A stretch of 64,000 bases of DNA from Vibrio lentus. GTDB taxonomy: Bacteria > Pseudomonadota > Gammaproteobacteria > Enterobacterales > Vibrionaceae. The translations under genes were made by a program, and so were the position numbers. Every line of letters starts with the position of its first letter. The stretch's first letter is position 1. The DNA is taken from assembly GCF_030409755.1 (NCBI RefSeq), contig NZ_JAUFQE010000002.1, positions 2,604,001 to 2,668,000 on the forward strand, read 5' to 3'. Under the pieces are notes generated by a model. The model did no database searches, had not been told where the DNA came from, and saw only the letters and a program-made list of their open reading frames with translations. Positions 26,791 through 34,728 of the stretch are shown in pieces.

Positions 26791-26803
26791 TTGTTAAAGA
26801 GCT
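26791..26803 (-). promoter_or_regulatory. boxA antitermination element in the upstream 16S leader
   Basis: The minus strand reads AGCTCTTTAACAA, within a block shared with the other leader (CAATCTGTGTGGGCACTCG follows it). Confidence 0.8.
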
Positions 26804-26853
26804 TCACTTGTTGAGCGTTCCTTTTAGCAAGGAGCCTCTCGAAGTGGACGGCC

Positions 26854-26881
26854 ATTCTAGCGTTTTAATTCTCAGTGTCAA
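26854..26881 (-). promoter_or_regulatory. rRNA promoter P2 of the upstream operon
   Basis: TTGACA (26881-26876) and TAGAAT (26859-26854) are 16 bases apart, followed by the GC-rich GGCCGTCC and preceded by an AT-rich segment that could be an UP element. Confidence 0.82.
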
Positions 26882-27002
26882 ACACTTATTGGGAATTAAT
26901 TTCTACTTTTAAAAAGTAGGAGCGATTAAACGCTTTAAGCTAGTTGCCTTACCAACATTCTGCGCTGAAGCCTTGTGGCGTCTGCCGTGTCAGTGAGGCG
27001 GC

Positions 27003-27030
27003 ATTATAGAGATGCCACTCATATTGGCAA
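27003..27030 (-). promoter_or_regulatory. rRNA promoter P1 of the upstream operon
   Basis: TTGCCA (27030-27025) and the consensus TATAAT (27008-27003) are 16 bases apart, followed by GCCGCC. It lies about 150 bases upstream of P2, similar to the tandem rRNA promoters of E. coli. Confidence 0.8.
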
Positions 27031-27125
27031 GCAATAAATGCGTTTTTTATTGAAAAAAGAGGTTAAGTGAGGACATTTAAACCAAAGGCTTATTTATACC
27101 AGTTTCACCCCAAGTTTCGAACAAA

Positions 27126-27149
27126 TTACCCACAGCGACCTGTGGATAA
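27126..27149. other. Inverted pair of DnaA-box-like sequences
   Basis: TGTGGATAA at 27141-27149 is a perfect DnaA box read on the minus strand, and TTACCCACA at 27126-27134 is a one-mismatch box in the opposite orientation. They directly follow the stop codon of the HD-GYP gene and can also form a short hairpin (CCACAG/CTGTGG). Confidence 0.4.
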
Positions 27150-28403
27150 CTACTCACCATTATCAAAAAAGTAAGATAAACGAGCCCTAGGGTTTAGATA
27201 TTCTCTAACTTGTTCCGGTAGCTTGCTTGGATGAACAGCATTAACGATTTTGATCTCTTTAATAAAGAGGTCAATGATCGGGGCTTGGGTTCTTGGCACG
27301 CTAGGATCGTAGATCAGTACATTTGGATAAAGCATATGCTTGGCGTTAACAGATATCACAATCCCAATCGAATCATTTGAAAGCTGTACTACGGTTCCTG
27401 GTGGGTAGACTCCCATAAACTTAACCAACAGCCCCAAATTATCTTGGCTATATAGATATTTGCCGTTCTTATATAAGTGAGACAATGCCAAGTATGGGAT
27501 CATTTGTTGATATTGCGTTTTACCATGGCAAAGATTATCGAAAGCGTTAGCCACTGCAACTATCTTGGCAAACTCATCGATCTCATCTTCTTTTAAACCT
27601 TCAGGATAACCAGAACCATCATTCATCTCATGATGTTGAGCAATCACCTTTTTAGCACTTTCAGGAAAGTCATCAATTGTTGAGACAATATCTGCACCAT
27701 ATTTGGTGTGAAGCTTTAGGTAGTTCTCTTCTGGTACCGTTAGTGCGCTCTGCTTTCTTAATATCGCGACTGGTATTTTGATTTTGCCTACATCGTGGAA
27801 CAATGAGGCAAATGAAAGATCTTTCAACTGTTGCGTATTGTAGCCTTTAGCTTTACCTATCATTAGCGCAATAACAGAGACATTTAATGTATGAAAGTAG
27901 ATATCTTCAAAGTCAGCTTTTGCATTCATGAGATGCAAGGTGACGTTATCATCGCTCACTAGGGTTTCGACAATATCATCAACAAGAGCCTTAACCTCCC
28001 CTACCGCATCTAATGGGCGATTACGGATTTTAGTCATCACTGAACGCATTCGAGCAAGCGAACGTTCGAACTCTTTCTCGCAATGGCTCACCCTACGACG
28101 GTAAGAGCTTAGAGTTTCGATACGCTCATGCTTATCTTTCCACATTCTTTCTGCTTCAAGGCTTACCTGTAAATCACCATCAAGGTCTTGTTCACTCACA
28201 TGGTTAGGGGGTAAAGGTGATGTATCACTTTGGTTCGGGTTTATATAGACGTGCTTAATCCCAAGGTGTCGAATGACTTTTACTTGGGCGTCGTCTTTGA
28301 TTTTAAAGCTGTTGAGTAGAAATGGGTGTTCATTCCATTTTACTGGGAGTCGTACATGTAGACCGGGCTGAATGCGATCTACGGTAATCTTTATGCTGCC
28401 CAT
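27150..28403 (-). CDS. HD-GYP domain protein, probable cyclic-di-GMP phosphodiesterase
   Basis: HD-GYP enzymes hydrolyse c-di-GMP, which controls motility and biofilm formation. The 417-residue protein starts with a DUF3391-like domain (about 1-130) and a charged helical linker. The HD-GYP domain follows, with LFHDVGKIKIP near residue 200 and HHEMNDGSGYPEGL near 258-270. The HD pair and the GYP signature are both intact, so activity is likely. I see no membrane segment or receiver domain; it is probably cytoplasmic. The start codon has no obvious ribosome site. The gene reads towards the rRNA operons. Confidence 0.88.
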   Translation of the reverse strand: MGSIKITVDRIQPGLHVRLPVKWNEHPFLLNSFKIKDDAQVKVIRHLGIKHVYINPNQSDTSPLPPNHVSEQDLDGDLQVSLEAERMWKDKHERIETLSSYRRRVSHCEKEFERSLARMRSVMTKIRNRPLDAVGEVKALVDDIVETLVSDDNVTLHLMNAKADFEDIYFHTLNVSVIALMIGKAKGYNTQQLKDLSFASLFHDVGKIKIPVAILRKQSALTVPEENYLKLHTKYGADIVSTIDDFPESAKKVIAQHHEMNDGSGYPEGLKEDEIDEFAKIVAVANAFDNLCHGKTQYQQMIPYLALSHLYKNGKYLYSQDNLGLLVKFMGVYPPGTVVQLSNDSIGIVISVNAKHMLYPNVLIYDPSVPRTQAPIIDLFIKEIKIVNAVHPSKLPEQVREYLNPRARLSYFFDNGE

Positions 28404-28486
28404 TTTTATATATAATATTGATTATTAATCTCTATTTATAATTCTAATAAAACCAAGCAGCAATTTCACTATCCAATTTCACAGGT

Positions 28487-28894
28487 TCAACTTAAAGAAT
28501 CACAGTGCACCATCCAACGTATACCGAACTTGTCTTCTACTTTGCCAAACCGGGCACCCCAAAAAGTATCCGCTAGCGGTGTCATTATACGCCCGCCTTG
28601 CTTTAGCTTTTCAAAGATGTGTTCTTGAGTGGCGGTATCCTCGGTAACAAGCGAGAGTGCAAGGTTGTTCCCTTCGAGCTCCTTGGCTTTAACACCATCG
28701 GACATCATCAGCTTCATGCCGAACGCTTCAAACTCAGCATGCATAATCCAATCAGGTTGAGCTCCCTCTATTACTTGTGGCGCATCACTAAAAAGTTGTT
28801 TAGATAAAACTACACCGCCAAAACACTTATGGTAAAAATCCAACGCTTCATTACAACGACCATCAAAAAACAAGTAAGGGGTTACTGTCAGCAT
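28487..28894 (-). CDS. VOC family protein, PhnB-like
   Basis: The 135-residue product begins MLTVTPYLFFDGRCNEALDF and continues with YHKCFGGVVLSKQ, the usual start of PhnB/glyoxalase-like vicinal oxygen chelate proteins. WGARFGKVEDKFGIRWMVH near the C-terminus is also typical. Such proteins are often annotated as demethylubiquinone methyltransferase-like, but the substrate is not known. I start at 28894 because GGAGAGATAT precedes that ATG, although the frame opens at 28930. It is about 80 bases from the HD-GYP gene on the same strand. Confidence 0.82.
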   Translation of the reverse strand: MLTVTPYLFFDGRCNEALDFYHKCFGGVVLSKQLFSDAPQVIEGAQPDWIMHAEFEAFGMKLMMSDGVKAKELEGNNLALSLVTEDTATQEHIFEKLKQGGRIMTPLADTFWGARFGKVEDKFGIRWMVHCDSLS

Positions 28895-29036
28895 ATATCT
28901 CTCCTCTATTATTCCTTTAAACATAGACAATAGAAGAGAGATTGGTAGGTAACATCATGATTTAAGATGATTAATTCACTAAGGAATCGAATTACGAAGG
29001 GAAACCGTGAGATTTAGGAATGAAACCACAAGATCT

Positions 29037-29160
29037 GACTGATTGAAAAAGCATTCCTGCCGCCACCACGAAGGCAACGTATTCTGGTCTCCGGATACAA
29101 CAAAGCCCCGACTTGAGTCGAAGCTTTGTCATTTAAATATGGTATCGGTAGGCGACTTGA
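29037..29160 (-). repeat. Decayed tRNA-Leu/terminator unit A
   Basis: This 124-base unit is about 85% identical by eye to 29268-29392. It contains a terminator hairpin (CAAAGCCCCGACT...GTCGAAGCTTTG) and short pieces resembling the tRNA-Leu arms (ATGGTATCGGTAGGCGACTT and CGAAGGCAACG). It cannot fold as a complete tRNA. Confidence 0.6.
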
Positions 29161-29215
29161 CTGGGCTGCATCCAAGCCGGCACGCCGGATTTCAAATTAA
29201 CAAACACCTAAAACG

Positions 29216-29244
29216 ACGAAAGGTCGCTATAAAAGCGACCTTTC
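29216..29244. terminator. Bidirectional terminator-like hairpin
   Basis: The arms GAAAGGTCGCT and AGCGACCTTTC pair around a short loop (about 29219-29244). It lies between the two decayed tRNA-Leu units. Confidence 0.6.
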
Positions 29245-29267
29245 TATGTTTGGTACTGGTTTAGACC

Positions 29268-29392
29268 GACTGATTGGACAGGCATTCCTGCCGCCACCGC
29301 GAAGGCAACGTTTTCTGCTCTCCAGATACAACAAAGCCCCGACATGAGTCGAGGCTTTGTTATTTAAATATGGTACCGGTAGGCGGACTTGA
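29268..29392 (-). repeat. tRNA-Leu terminator unit B (overlaps the functional tRNA 3' end)
   Basis: This is the second copy of the unit at 29037. Its hairpin (CAAAGCCCCGACA paired with GTCGAGGCTTTG, about 29332-29360) is the terminator for the tRNA-Leu gene on the minus strand. Its far end is a decayed tRNA fragment containing CGAAGGCAACG. Confidence 0.65.
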
Positions 29393-29455
29393 ACCGCCAC
29401 GCCCGAAGGCAACGGATTTTGAATCCGTCGTGTATACCAATTTCACCATACCGGC
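29371..29455 (-). tRNA. tRNA-Leu (CAA)
   Basis: The 85-nt class II tRNA has a long variable arm, encoded CCA, acceptor stem GCCGGTA/TACCGGT and anticodon loop TTCAAAA. It is intact, unlike the partial copies downstream. Confidence 0.97.
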
Positions 29456-29650
29456 ATTATCTTGGGGCATTGCCCTTTCGATGTTTGGCATTATACGTAT
29501 GCGAACTGATGTGGCAAGTATAAAAACTTGAATTCATGTGTGTTTGCCGATAATTTCGCCACTAAGTCATAAGCTGTGCGTCATGTCTCTTTTCACGCCA
29601 AGCCTTAGACTATATTCTGACGCCTAAATTTTTGAAGAAGTAATAACACC

Positions 29651-30127
29651 ATGACATCAACAAACACAATGCCACCAGCAGGAGTAATGCGCCGATTTGG
29701 TGCCTTGTTCTATGACGCCCTTATCGTAATCGCTATTGAAATGTTGGCGGCTGGCGTCATTGTCGCTCTACTGCACGCACTCATGGCTCTTGGCGTTTTT
29801 AACCATAGCGGTTATGCCGATGTTAGTGACTTCTTAACGAACCACCCTATCTGGAGCCCAGCATATACTTTCTACTTAGTCGTAGTTTGGGTGTACTTCT
29901 TTGTATTCTTCTGGACAAGAGCTGGCCAAACGCTAGGAATGAGAGCTTGGAAACTGCGTGTTCAAAACAAAGATGGCTCAGCAATTACGGTAACCCAAGC
30001 ACTGATTCGCTTAGGAACCTCAGGGTTTGGATTGGCAAACTTATGTGTTCCATTCGATCCTCAGAAGCGAGGCTTTCACGACATCTGGGCTAAGACTGAA
30101 GTAGTCGTGCTACCACAAGCACGATAA
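29651..30127 (+). CDS. RDD family membrane protein
   Basis: The 158-residue inner-membrane protein has about three hydrophobic segments (near 20-45, 75-95 and 120-140). The family core appears as RFGALFYDALIVIAIEM and TLGMRAWKLRVQNKDG. In this family the R-D-D residues fall in the first segment, where R and D are visible (RRFGALFYDAL). Some members act in sodium/proton exchange or other transport, but a role cannot be assigned here. The gene is convergent with lptG, with a shared terminator in between. Confidence 0.88.
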   Translation: MTSTNTMPPAGVMRRFGALFYDALIVIAIEMLAAGVIVALLHALMALGVFNHSGYADVSDFLTNHPIWSPAYTFYLVVVWVYFFVFFWTRAGQTLGMRAWKLRVQNKDGSAITVTQALIRLGTSGFGLANLCVPFDPQKRGFHDIWAKTEVVVLPQAR

Positions 30128-30155
30128 CGCTATTAATCTCACTACAATCAAGATC

Positions 30156-30185
30156 AAAAAAGGAAGGCGTTATGCCTTCCTTTTT
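30156..30185. terminator. Bidirectional terminator between the RDD gene and lptG
   Basis: The arms AAAAAAGGAAGGC and GCCTTCCTTTTT surround a GTTAT loop and serve both convergent genes. Confidence 0.88.
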
Positions 30186-30189
30186 CTAT

Positions 30190-31260
30190 TTACAGTTTCC
30201 GCCTTAAGAGCATTATGGCTATTCCGAGGAACACCACGCTCGGGGCGAGCGCACCAAAGGCCGGTGGTATTTGATAAACCAAACTGACCGGACCAAAAAA
30301 CTCACTGGATATATAGAAGGTAAAACCTGCAATAACCCCCGAAAGAATTCTTGCTCCCATAGTCACACTTCGTAATGGACCAAAGATAAACGACAGTGCC
30401 ATCAACATCATGACCGCTATCGAGATAGGCTGAGTTATCTTTCTCCATAAAGCGAGCTCATAGCGTGATGCATCTTGCTCCGACGCTTTTAGGTAGGAAA
30501 CATAATCATACAATCCACTTAAAGACAGCTCTTCAGGCTTAACCGTTACAATCGCAAGCTTATCTGGAGCGAGTGACGTCTTCCATGAGTATGTCGGTAG
30601 GCTTTCTTTGGTAATTTGAATCTCATTTTCGAACGACGTGATCTCGACATCGTTCATTGTCCAAACGTTGTCTCCAACGTAATCGACCTCTTTAGAGTAT
30701 ATCGCCGTTTTAAGTGCCTTATTCTCATCAAAGCGCCACATGTTCAAACCATATAGCTTTTCATCGTCAATTTTGACAACGAATATAAAGTCATTGGCAT
30801 CACGCGCCCATACCCCACTTTGGGTAGAGATAATATTACCACCAGCAATCGATATAGTTCTCAGATCACGAGCCATCTTCTGTGCTTGAGGCGCACCCCA
30901 TTGACCAAGAAGAGTCACCACGATCATTAATGGAATGGCGGTTTTGAGTACCGATAGGCCAATATCTAACTTAGAGAAACCAGCAGCTTGCATCACCACC
31001 AGCTCAGAACTCGCAGCAAGCATACCCAATCCAATCAATGCACCAAGTAATGCGGCCATTGGAAAGAACATCTCGATATCGCGAGGGATACTCAATAGAA
31101 CGAAATACAGCGCTTGTAATAGGTCATAGGTACCACGACCAACCTTTCTCAGCTGCTCTACGTACTTGATAATTCCAGAGAGACCAACAAACGTCACCAA
31201 TACCAGTGACGTAGTTGCGATGATGGTTCTGCCTATATATAAATCGAGAATCTTAAACAC
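30190..31260 (-). CDS. lptG: LPS export ABC transporter permease LptG
   Basis: LptG and LptF form the inner-membrane channel of the LptB2FG transporter, which extracts LPS from the inner membrane and feeds the LptC-LptA bridge. The 356 residues fit the family. The YjgP/YjgQ fold starts MFKILDLYIGRTIIATT, with membrane segments at about 12-35, 55-75 and 100-120. A periplasmic jelly-roll domain lies at about 135-260, and three more membrane segments follow before the terminal LLRRKL. lptF ends three bases before its start. The ATPase LptB is encoded at 57 kb. Confidence 0.94.
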   Translation of the reverse strand: MFKILDLYIGRTIIATTSLVLVTFVGLSGIIKYVEQLRKVGRGTYDLLQALYFVLLSIPRDIEMFFPMAALLGALIGLGMLAASSELVVMQAAGFSKLDIGLSVLKTAIPLMIVVTLLGQWGAPQAQKMARDLRTISIAGGNIISTQSGVWARDANDFIFVVKIDDEKLYGLNMWRFDENKALKTAIYSKEVDYVGDNVWTMNDVEITSFENEIQITKESLPTYSWKTSLAPDKLAIVTVKPEELSLSGLYDYVSYLKASEQDASRYELALWRKITQPISIAVMMLMALSFIFGPLRSVTMGARILSGVIAGFTFYISSEFFGPVSLVYQIPPAFGALAPSVVFLGIAIMLLRRKL

Positions 31261-31263
31261 GGC

Positions 31264-32370
31264 TTAAGCTAACCTTTTATTCTTGAATTTTTCTTTCAAA
31301 CGCCTTACTGGCACGCTATCCATAAAGTTTGCACCAATTGCGACAAATAACAACAACGCATTAATTGGCCACATGCCAACTACCGCAGGGATACTCCCCT
31401 CTTCAATCGAAGATTTGGTTGCACTAATTGCTAAGAAATAGGTTAGGTAAATTAGAATAGCTGGCCCAATTTTAGCGAAACGACCTTGTCGAGGGTTCAC
31501 CGCAGACAGTGGCACGACAAGCATGGTCAACAATGGAATACAAAGCACCAATGAAATTCGCCACTGTAATTCCGCTTTAGCACTGTTTTCTGGATTGCCA
31601 ATCAGTTCGAGCGTAGGAATGGCTTCCCAATCTCGACCTTTTTTCTCAACCTCACGCTGACCAATTAAGCCTTCGTACTCTTCAAAGTGCGTCACCATAT
31701 AATCAAGACGTGTTGGAATCCCTTCATGACGGGTACCATCGTACATCACAATCACTTGGCGACCATCGCTGAGTTCTTTTACATCACCTGACTTAGAGAA
31801 CATCACACTAGGCAATACCGAATCACGTGGGCGCATTTGAGCAACGAACACATTTTCTAACTTGTTACCGTCGATATCATCAATGAAAACGACAGAAGAA
31901 CCATCCGGCGTACCTTCAAACTTACCTTTCGGAAGTAAATCAACGCTATTTTCTGCAGCGACTTCTTCATACATTTGCTCAACTTTGTCTTGCGACCAAG
32001 GAGATAACCAAAATGAGTTAAAGGCAGCAACAGATGCGGTAATCAAAGCCAAATAAAGCGCAGATTGGATAAGGAATTTGTTACCAATACCCGTAGCGTT
32101 CATTACGACTATTTCACTTTCAGCGTAAAGACGGCCAAAAGTAAGCAAAATACCAATATAGATACTGAGTGGAAGCATCAACAAGCCCATTGCTGGCATA
32201 TTTAGACCAACAATCGACAATATGAGGCTCGCAGGAATATCACCATCAGAGGCGTCCGCTAAAACACTGATGAATTTTTGGCTGAGAAACACGAGAAAGA
32301 GAACAAAAAAGATCGCAAATTGGCTCTTGATTGTCTCGCGGATCAAATATCTAACAATAATCACGCTCAA
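31264..32370 (-). CDS. lptF: LPS export ABC transporter permease LptF
   Basis: LptF is the partner of LptG in the LptB2FG complex. The 368-residue protein starts MSVIIVRYLIRETIKSQ. Three N-terminal membrane segments contain GRLYAESEIVVMNATGIG, the coupling-helix region that contacts LptB. A periplasmic beta-rich domain (about 140-265) and three C-terminal membrane segments with VPLSAVNPRQGRFAKIGPA follow. It forms a two-gene operon with lptG and is divergent from pepA, with 186 bases between the starts. The same lptFG/pepA arrangement is widespread in gammaproteobacteria. Confidence 0.94.
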   Translation of the reverse strand: MSVIIVRYLIRETIKSQFAIFFVLFLVFLSQKFISVLADASDGDIPASLILSIVGLNMPAMGLLMLPLSIYIGILLTFGRLYAESEIVVMNATGIGNKFLIQSALYLALITASVAAFNSFWLSPWSQDKVEQMYEEVAAENSVDLLPKGKFEGTPDGSSVVFIDDIDGNKLENVFVAQMRPRDSVLPSVMFSKSGDVKELSDGRQVIVMYDGTRHEGIPTRLDYMVTHFEEYEGLIGQREVEKKGRDWEAIPTLELIGNPENSAKAELQWRISLVLCIPLLTMLVVPLSAVNPRQGRFAKIGPAILIYLTYFLAISATKSSIEEGSIPAVVGMWPINALLLFVAIGANFMDSVPVRRLKEKFKNKRLA

Positions 32371-32556
32371 ATTACCTATACAAAACTTGTTTTTTTGATT
32401 GAATCACTATAATTTCCCGTTGAACCTTTTATTTTTTTAAATTTTTAGCTAAGTGTTAGCGTTCTTCTTTAAGGTTAGTTCCATTATAGGATCCAACAAG
32501 TAAGAACCCATTATCTAACATTTAGTTCGATTTGTCTTCAGGATGTAGGAGTACGC

Positions 32557-34077
32557 ATGGAGTTCAGTGTAAAAAGTGGCAGCCCAGAGAAACAGCGCAG
32601 CGCATGTATCGTTGTCGGTGTATTCGAACCGCGCCGCCTTTCTCCAGTAGCCGAGCAATTAGATAAGATTAGCGATGGCTATATTAGTTCACTGCTTCGT
32701 CGCGGTGATCTAGAGGGTAAACCTGGCCAGATGCTGCTACTGCATCAAGTACCTGGTGTACTTTCAGAACGTGTTCTACTGGTAGGCTGTGGTAAAGAAC
32801 GTGAGCTAGGCGAGCGTCAATACAAAGAAATTATCCAAAAAACCATCAGCACACTAAACGAAACAGGTTCTATGGAAGCAGTATGTTTCCTTACAGAGCT
32901 TCACGTTAAAGGTCGCGACACTTACTGGAAAGTTCGTCAAGCGGTAGAAGCGACTAAAGATGGTCTTTACACATTCGACCAATTTAAGAGCAACAAACCA
33001 GAGACTCGTCGTCCATTGCGTAAATTGGTATTCAACGTACCAACTCGTCGTGAGCTAAGCCTTGGCGAAAAAGCGATTTCTCACGGTCTTGCTATTGCTT
33101 CAGGTGTGAAAGCATCTAAAGATCTTGGCAACATGCCACCGAACATCGCAAACCCGGCTTACCTAGCTTCTCAAGCTCGTCGTTTAGCTGACGATTATGA
33201 GACAGTAAAGACTAAGATCATCGGTGAAGAAGAGATGGAAAAGCTGGGTATGACTTCATACTTAGCAGTAGGCCGTGGCTCTAAGAACGAATCTATGATG
33301 TCTATCATGGAATACAAAGGTGCTGCTGACCCAAATGCAAAACCTATCGTTCTAGTTGGTAAAGGTCTTACTTTCGATTCAGGCGGTATCTCACTTAAGC
33401 CTGGTGAAGGCATGGATGAGATGAAGTACGACATGTGTGGTGCTGCATCTGTATTCGGCACAATGAAAGCATTGGCGAAACTTAACTTGCCAATCAACGT
33501 TGTAGGTATTCTTGCTGGCTGTGAAAACATGCCGGGTAGCAATGCTTACCGCCCTGGTGACATTCTAACGACAATGTCTGGCCAAACTGTTGAAGTACTC
33601 AACACTGATGCTGAAGGTCGCTTGGTTCTATGTGATGCTCTAACTTACGTTGAGCGTTTTGAACCGGATTGTGTTGTTGACGTTGCGACATTAACTGGCG
33701 CGTGTGTTATTGCTTTAGGTCACCACATCAGTGGCGTTCTATCAAACCACAACCCTCTTTCTCATGAACTTGTTAATGCTTCAGAGCAAGCAAGTGACCG
33801 TGCATGGCGTCTACCTATGGCAGACGAGTACCATGAGCAGCTAAACAGCCCGTTTGCTGATATGGCAAACATCGGTGGCCGCCCAGGCGGTACTATCACC
33901 GCAGGTTGTTTCCTGTCTAAATTCACCAAAAAGTACCACTGGGCTCACATCGACAGTGCAGGTACCGCGTGGAAGTCAGGTGCAGCGAAAGGCTCGACAG
34001 GTCGTCCTGTCTCAATGCTAGTCCAATTCTTATTGAACCGCAGCGGCCATGAGACTGAAGAGCAATCTTCAAAATAA
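32557..34077 (+). CDS. pepA: Leucyl aminopeptidase PepA
   Basis: PepA is a hexameric M17 aminopeptidase with two metal ions. In E. coli it also binds DNA for Xer recombination and carAB control. The 506 residues match. The metal-binding motif [20 protein letters not shown] and the signature NTDAEGRL (349-356) are intact, and the N-terminal domain looks normal. An AGGAG ribosome site precedes the ATG. lptF is divergent and holC follows after a terminator, the usual pepA-holC-valS order. Confidence 0.96.
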   Translation: MEFSVKSGSPEKQRSACIVVGVFEPRRLSPVAEQLDKISDGYISSLLRRGDLEGKPGQMLLLHQVPGVLSERVLLVGCGKERELGERQYKEIIQKTISTLNETGSMEAVCFLTELHVKGRDTYWKVRQAVEATKDGLYTFDQFKSNKPETRRPLRKLVFNVPTRRELSLGEKAISHGLAIASGVKASKDLGNMPPNIANPAYLASQARRLADDYETVKTKIIGEEEMEKLGMTSYLAVGRGSKNESMMSIMEYKGAADPNAKPIVLVGKGLTFDSGGISLKPGEGMDEMKYDMCGAASVFGTMKALAKLNLPINVVGILAGCENMPGSNAYRPGDILTTMSGQTVEVLNTDAEGRLVLCDALTYVERFEPDCVVDVATLTGACVIALGHHISGVLSNHNPLSHELVNASEQASDRAWRLPMADEYHEQLNSPFADMANIGGRPGGTITAGCFLSKFTKKYHWAHIDSAGTAWKSGAAKGSTGRPVSMLVQFLLNRSGHETEEQSSK

Positions 34078-34078
34078 T

Positions 34079-34105
34079 GAAAAGGGCCTACGGGCCCTTT
34101 TTTAA
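34079..34105 (+). terminator. Terminator after pepA
   Basis: The arms AAAGGGCC and GGCCCTTT enclose a short loop and end in a T run, 3 bases after the stop codon. Confidence 0.85.
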
Positions 34106-34176
34106 TAAGCGCTATTTGTTAGATCCTGTTAACCAAGTAACATTAATATCCACAATTTTCAGTTCGAGTGTTAAAT

Positions 34177-34626
34177 ATGCAGACTGCTACGTTTTACATT
34201 GTGTCTCCAGACAGCCCGCAAGCCAGTGAAGAAGGTTTTGCTCACTACGTGTTGTTTCTTGCGCAGCATTTTGCAAAACAAGGCGCTAAGCTTTATCTCA
34301 ACTGTAACGATAAAGATCATGCTGAGCGTATCGCTGAAGTTTTTTGGCAAGTAGAGCCTACTGAATTTATCGCGCACAACTTGGTTGGCGAAGGTCCAAA
34401 ATATTCAACGAATATTGAGATAGGCCATCAAGGTGTCAAGCCTAATTGGAACCGCCAATTGGTAATAAATCTGGCCGATAATCATACAACCTTTGCGAAC
34501 GCCTTTGCTCAGGTGATAGACTTCGTTCCTTGCGAAGAAAAACCTAAGCAACTCGCTCGAGAAAGGTATAAAATTTACCGTCAGGCTGGATATCAGCTAC
34601 AAACTATCGAGATTCAACATCCATAG
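34177..34626 (+). CDS. holC: DNA polymerase III chi subunit
   Basis: HolC binds single-strand DNA-binding protein and, with psi, links it to the clamp loader. The product is 149 residues from the ATG at 34177; an in-frame GTG at 34168 is possible but less likely. The start MQTATFYIVSPDSPQASEEG and the motifs FAKQGAKLYLNCNDKDHAE and LINLADNHTTF-like NLADNHTTFANAF fit the chi family. It lies between pepA and valS, as in E. coli. Confidence 0.92.
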   Translation: MQTATFYIVSPDSPQASEEGFAHYVLFLAQHFAKQGAKLYLNCNDKDHAERIAEVFWQVEPTEFIAHNLVGEGPKYSTNIEIGHQGVKPNWNRQLVINLADNHTTFANAFAQVIDFVPCEEKPKQLARERYKIYRQAGYQLQTIEIQHP

Positions 34627-34728
34627 TCAAACCTCATAGTTAAAGCTATCTTTGGATTTAGATTCAAGAAGCTTCACTTATGAAGTTTGACCACGATTAA
34701 CCATTCACAGTATCCGTTTAAGAGCACT

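Noticed and set aside
27126..27149. Possible replication origin
   Set aside because: Only two DnaA boxes are present, with no AT-rich unwinding region or neighbouring dnaA or gidA gene.
34687..34728. Earlier TTG start for valS
   Set aside because: The added 14 residues are not part of the conserved ValS N-terminus, and the ATG at 34729 has a ribosome site.
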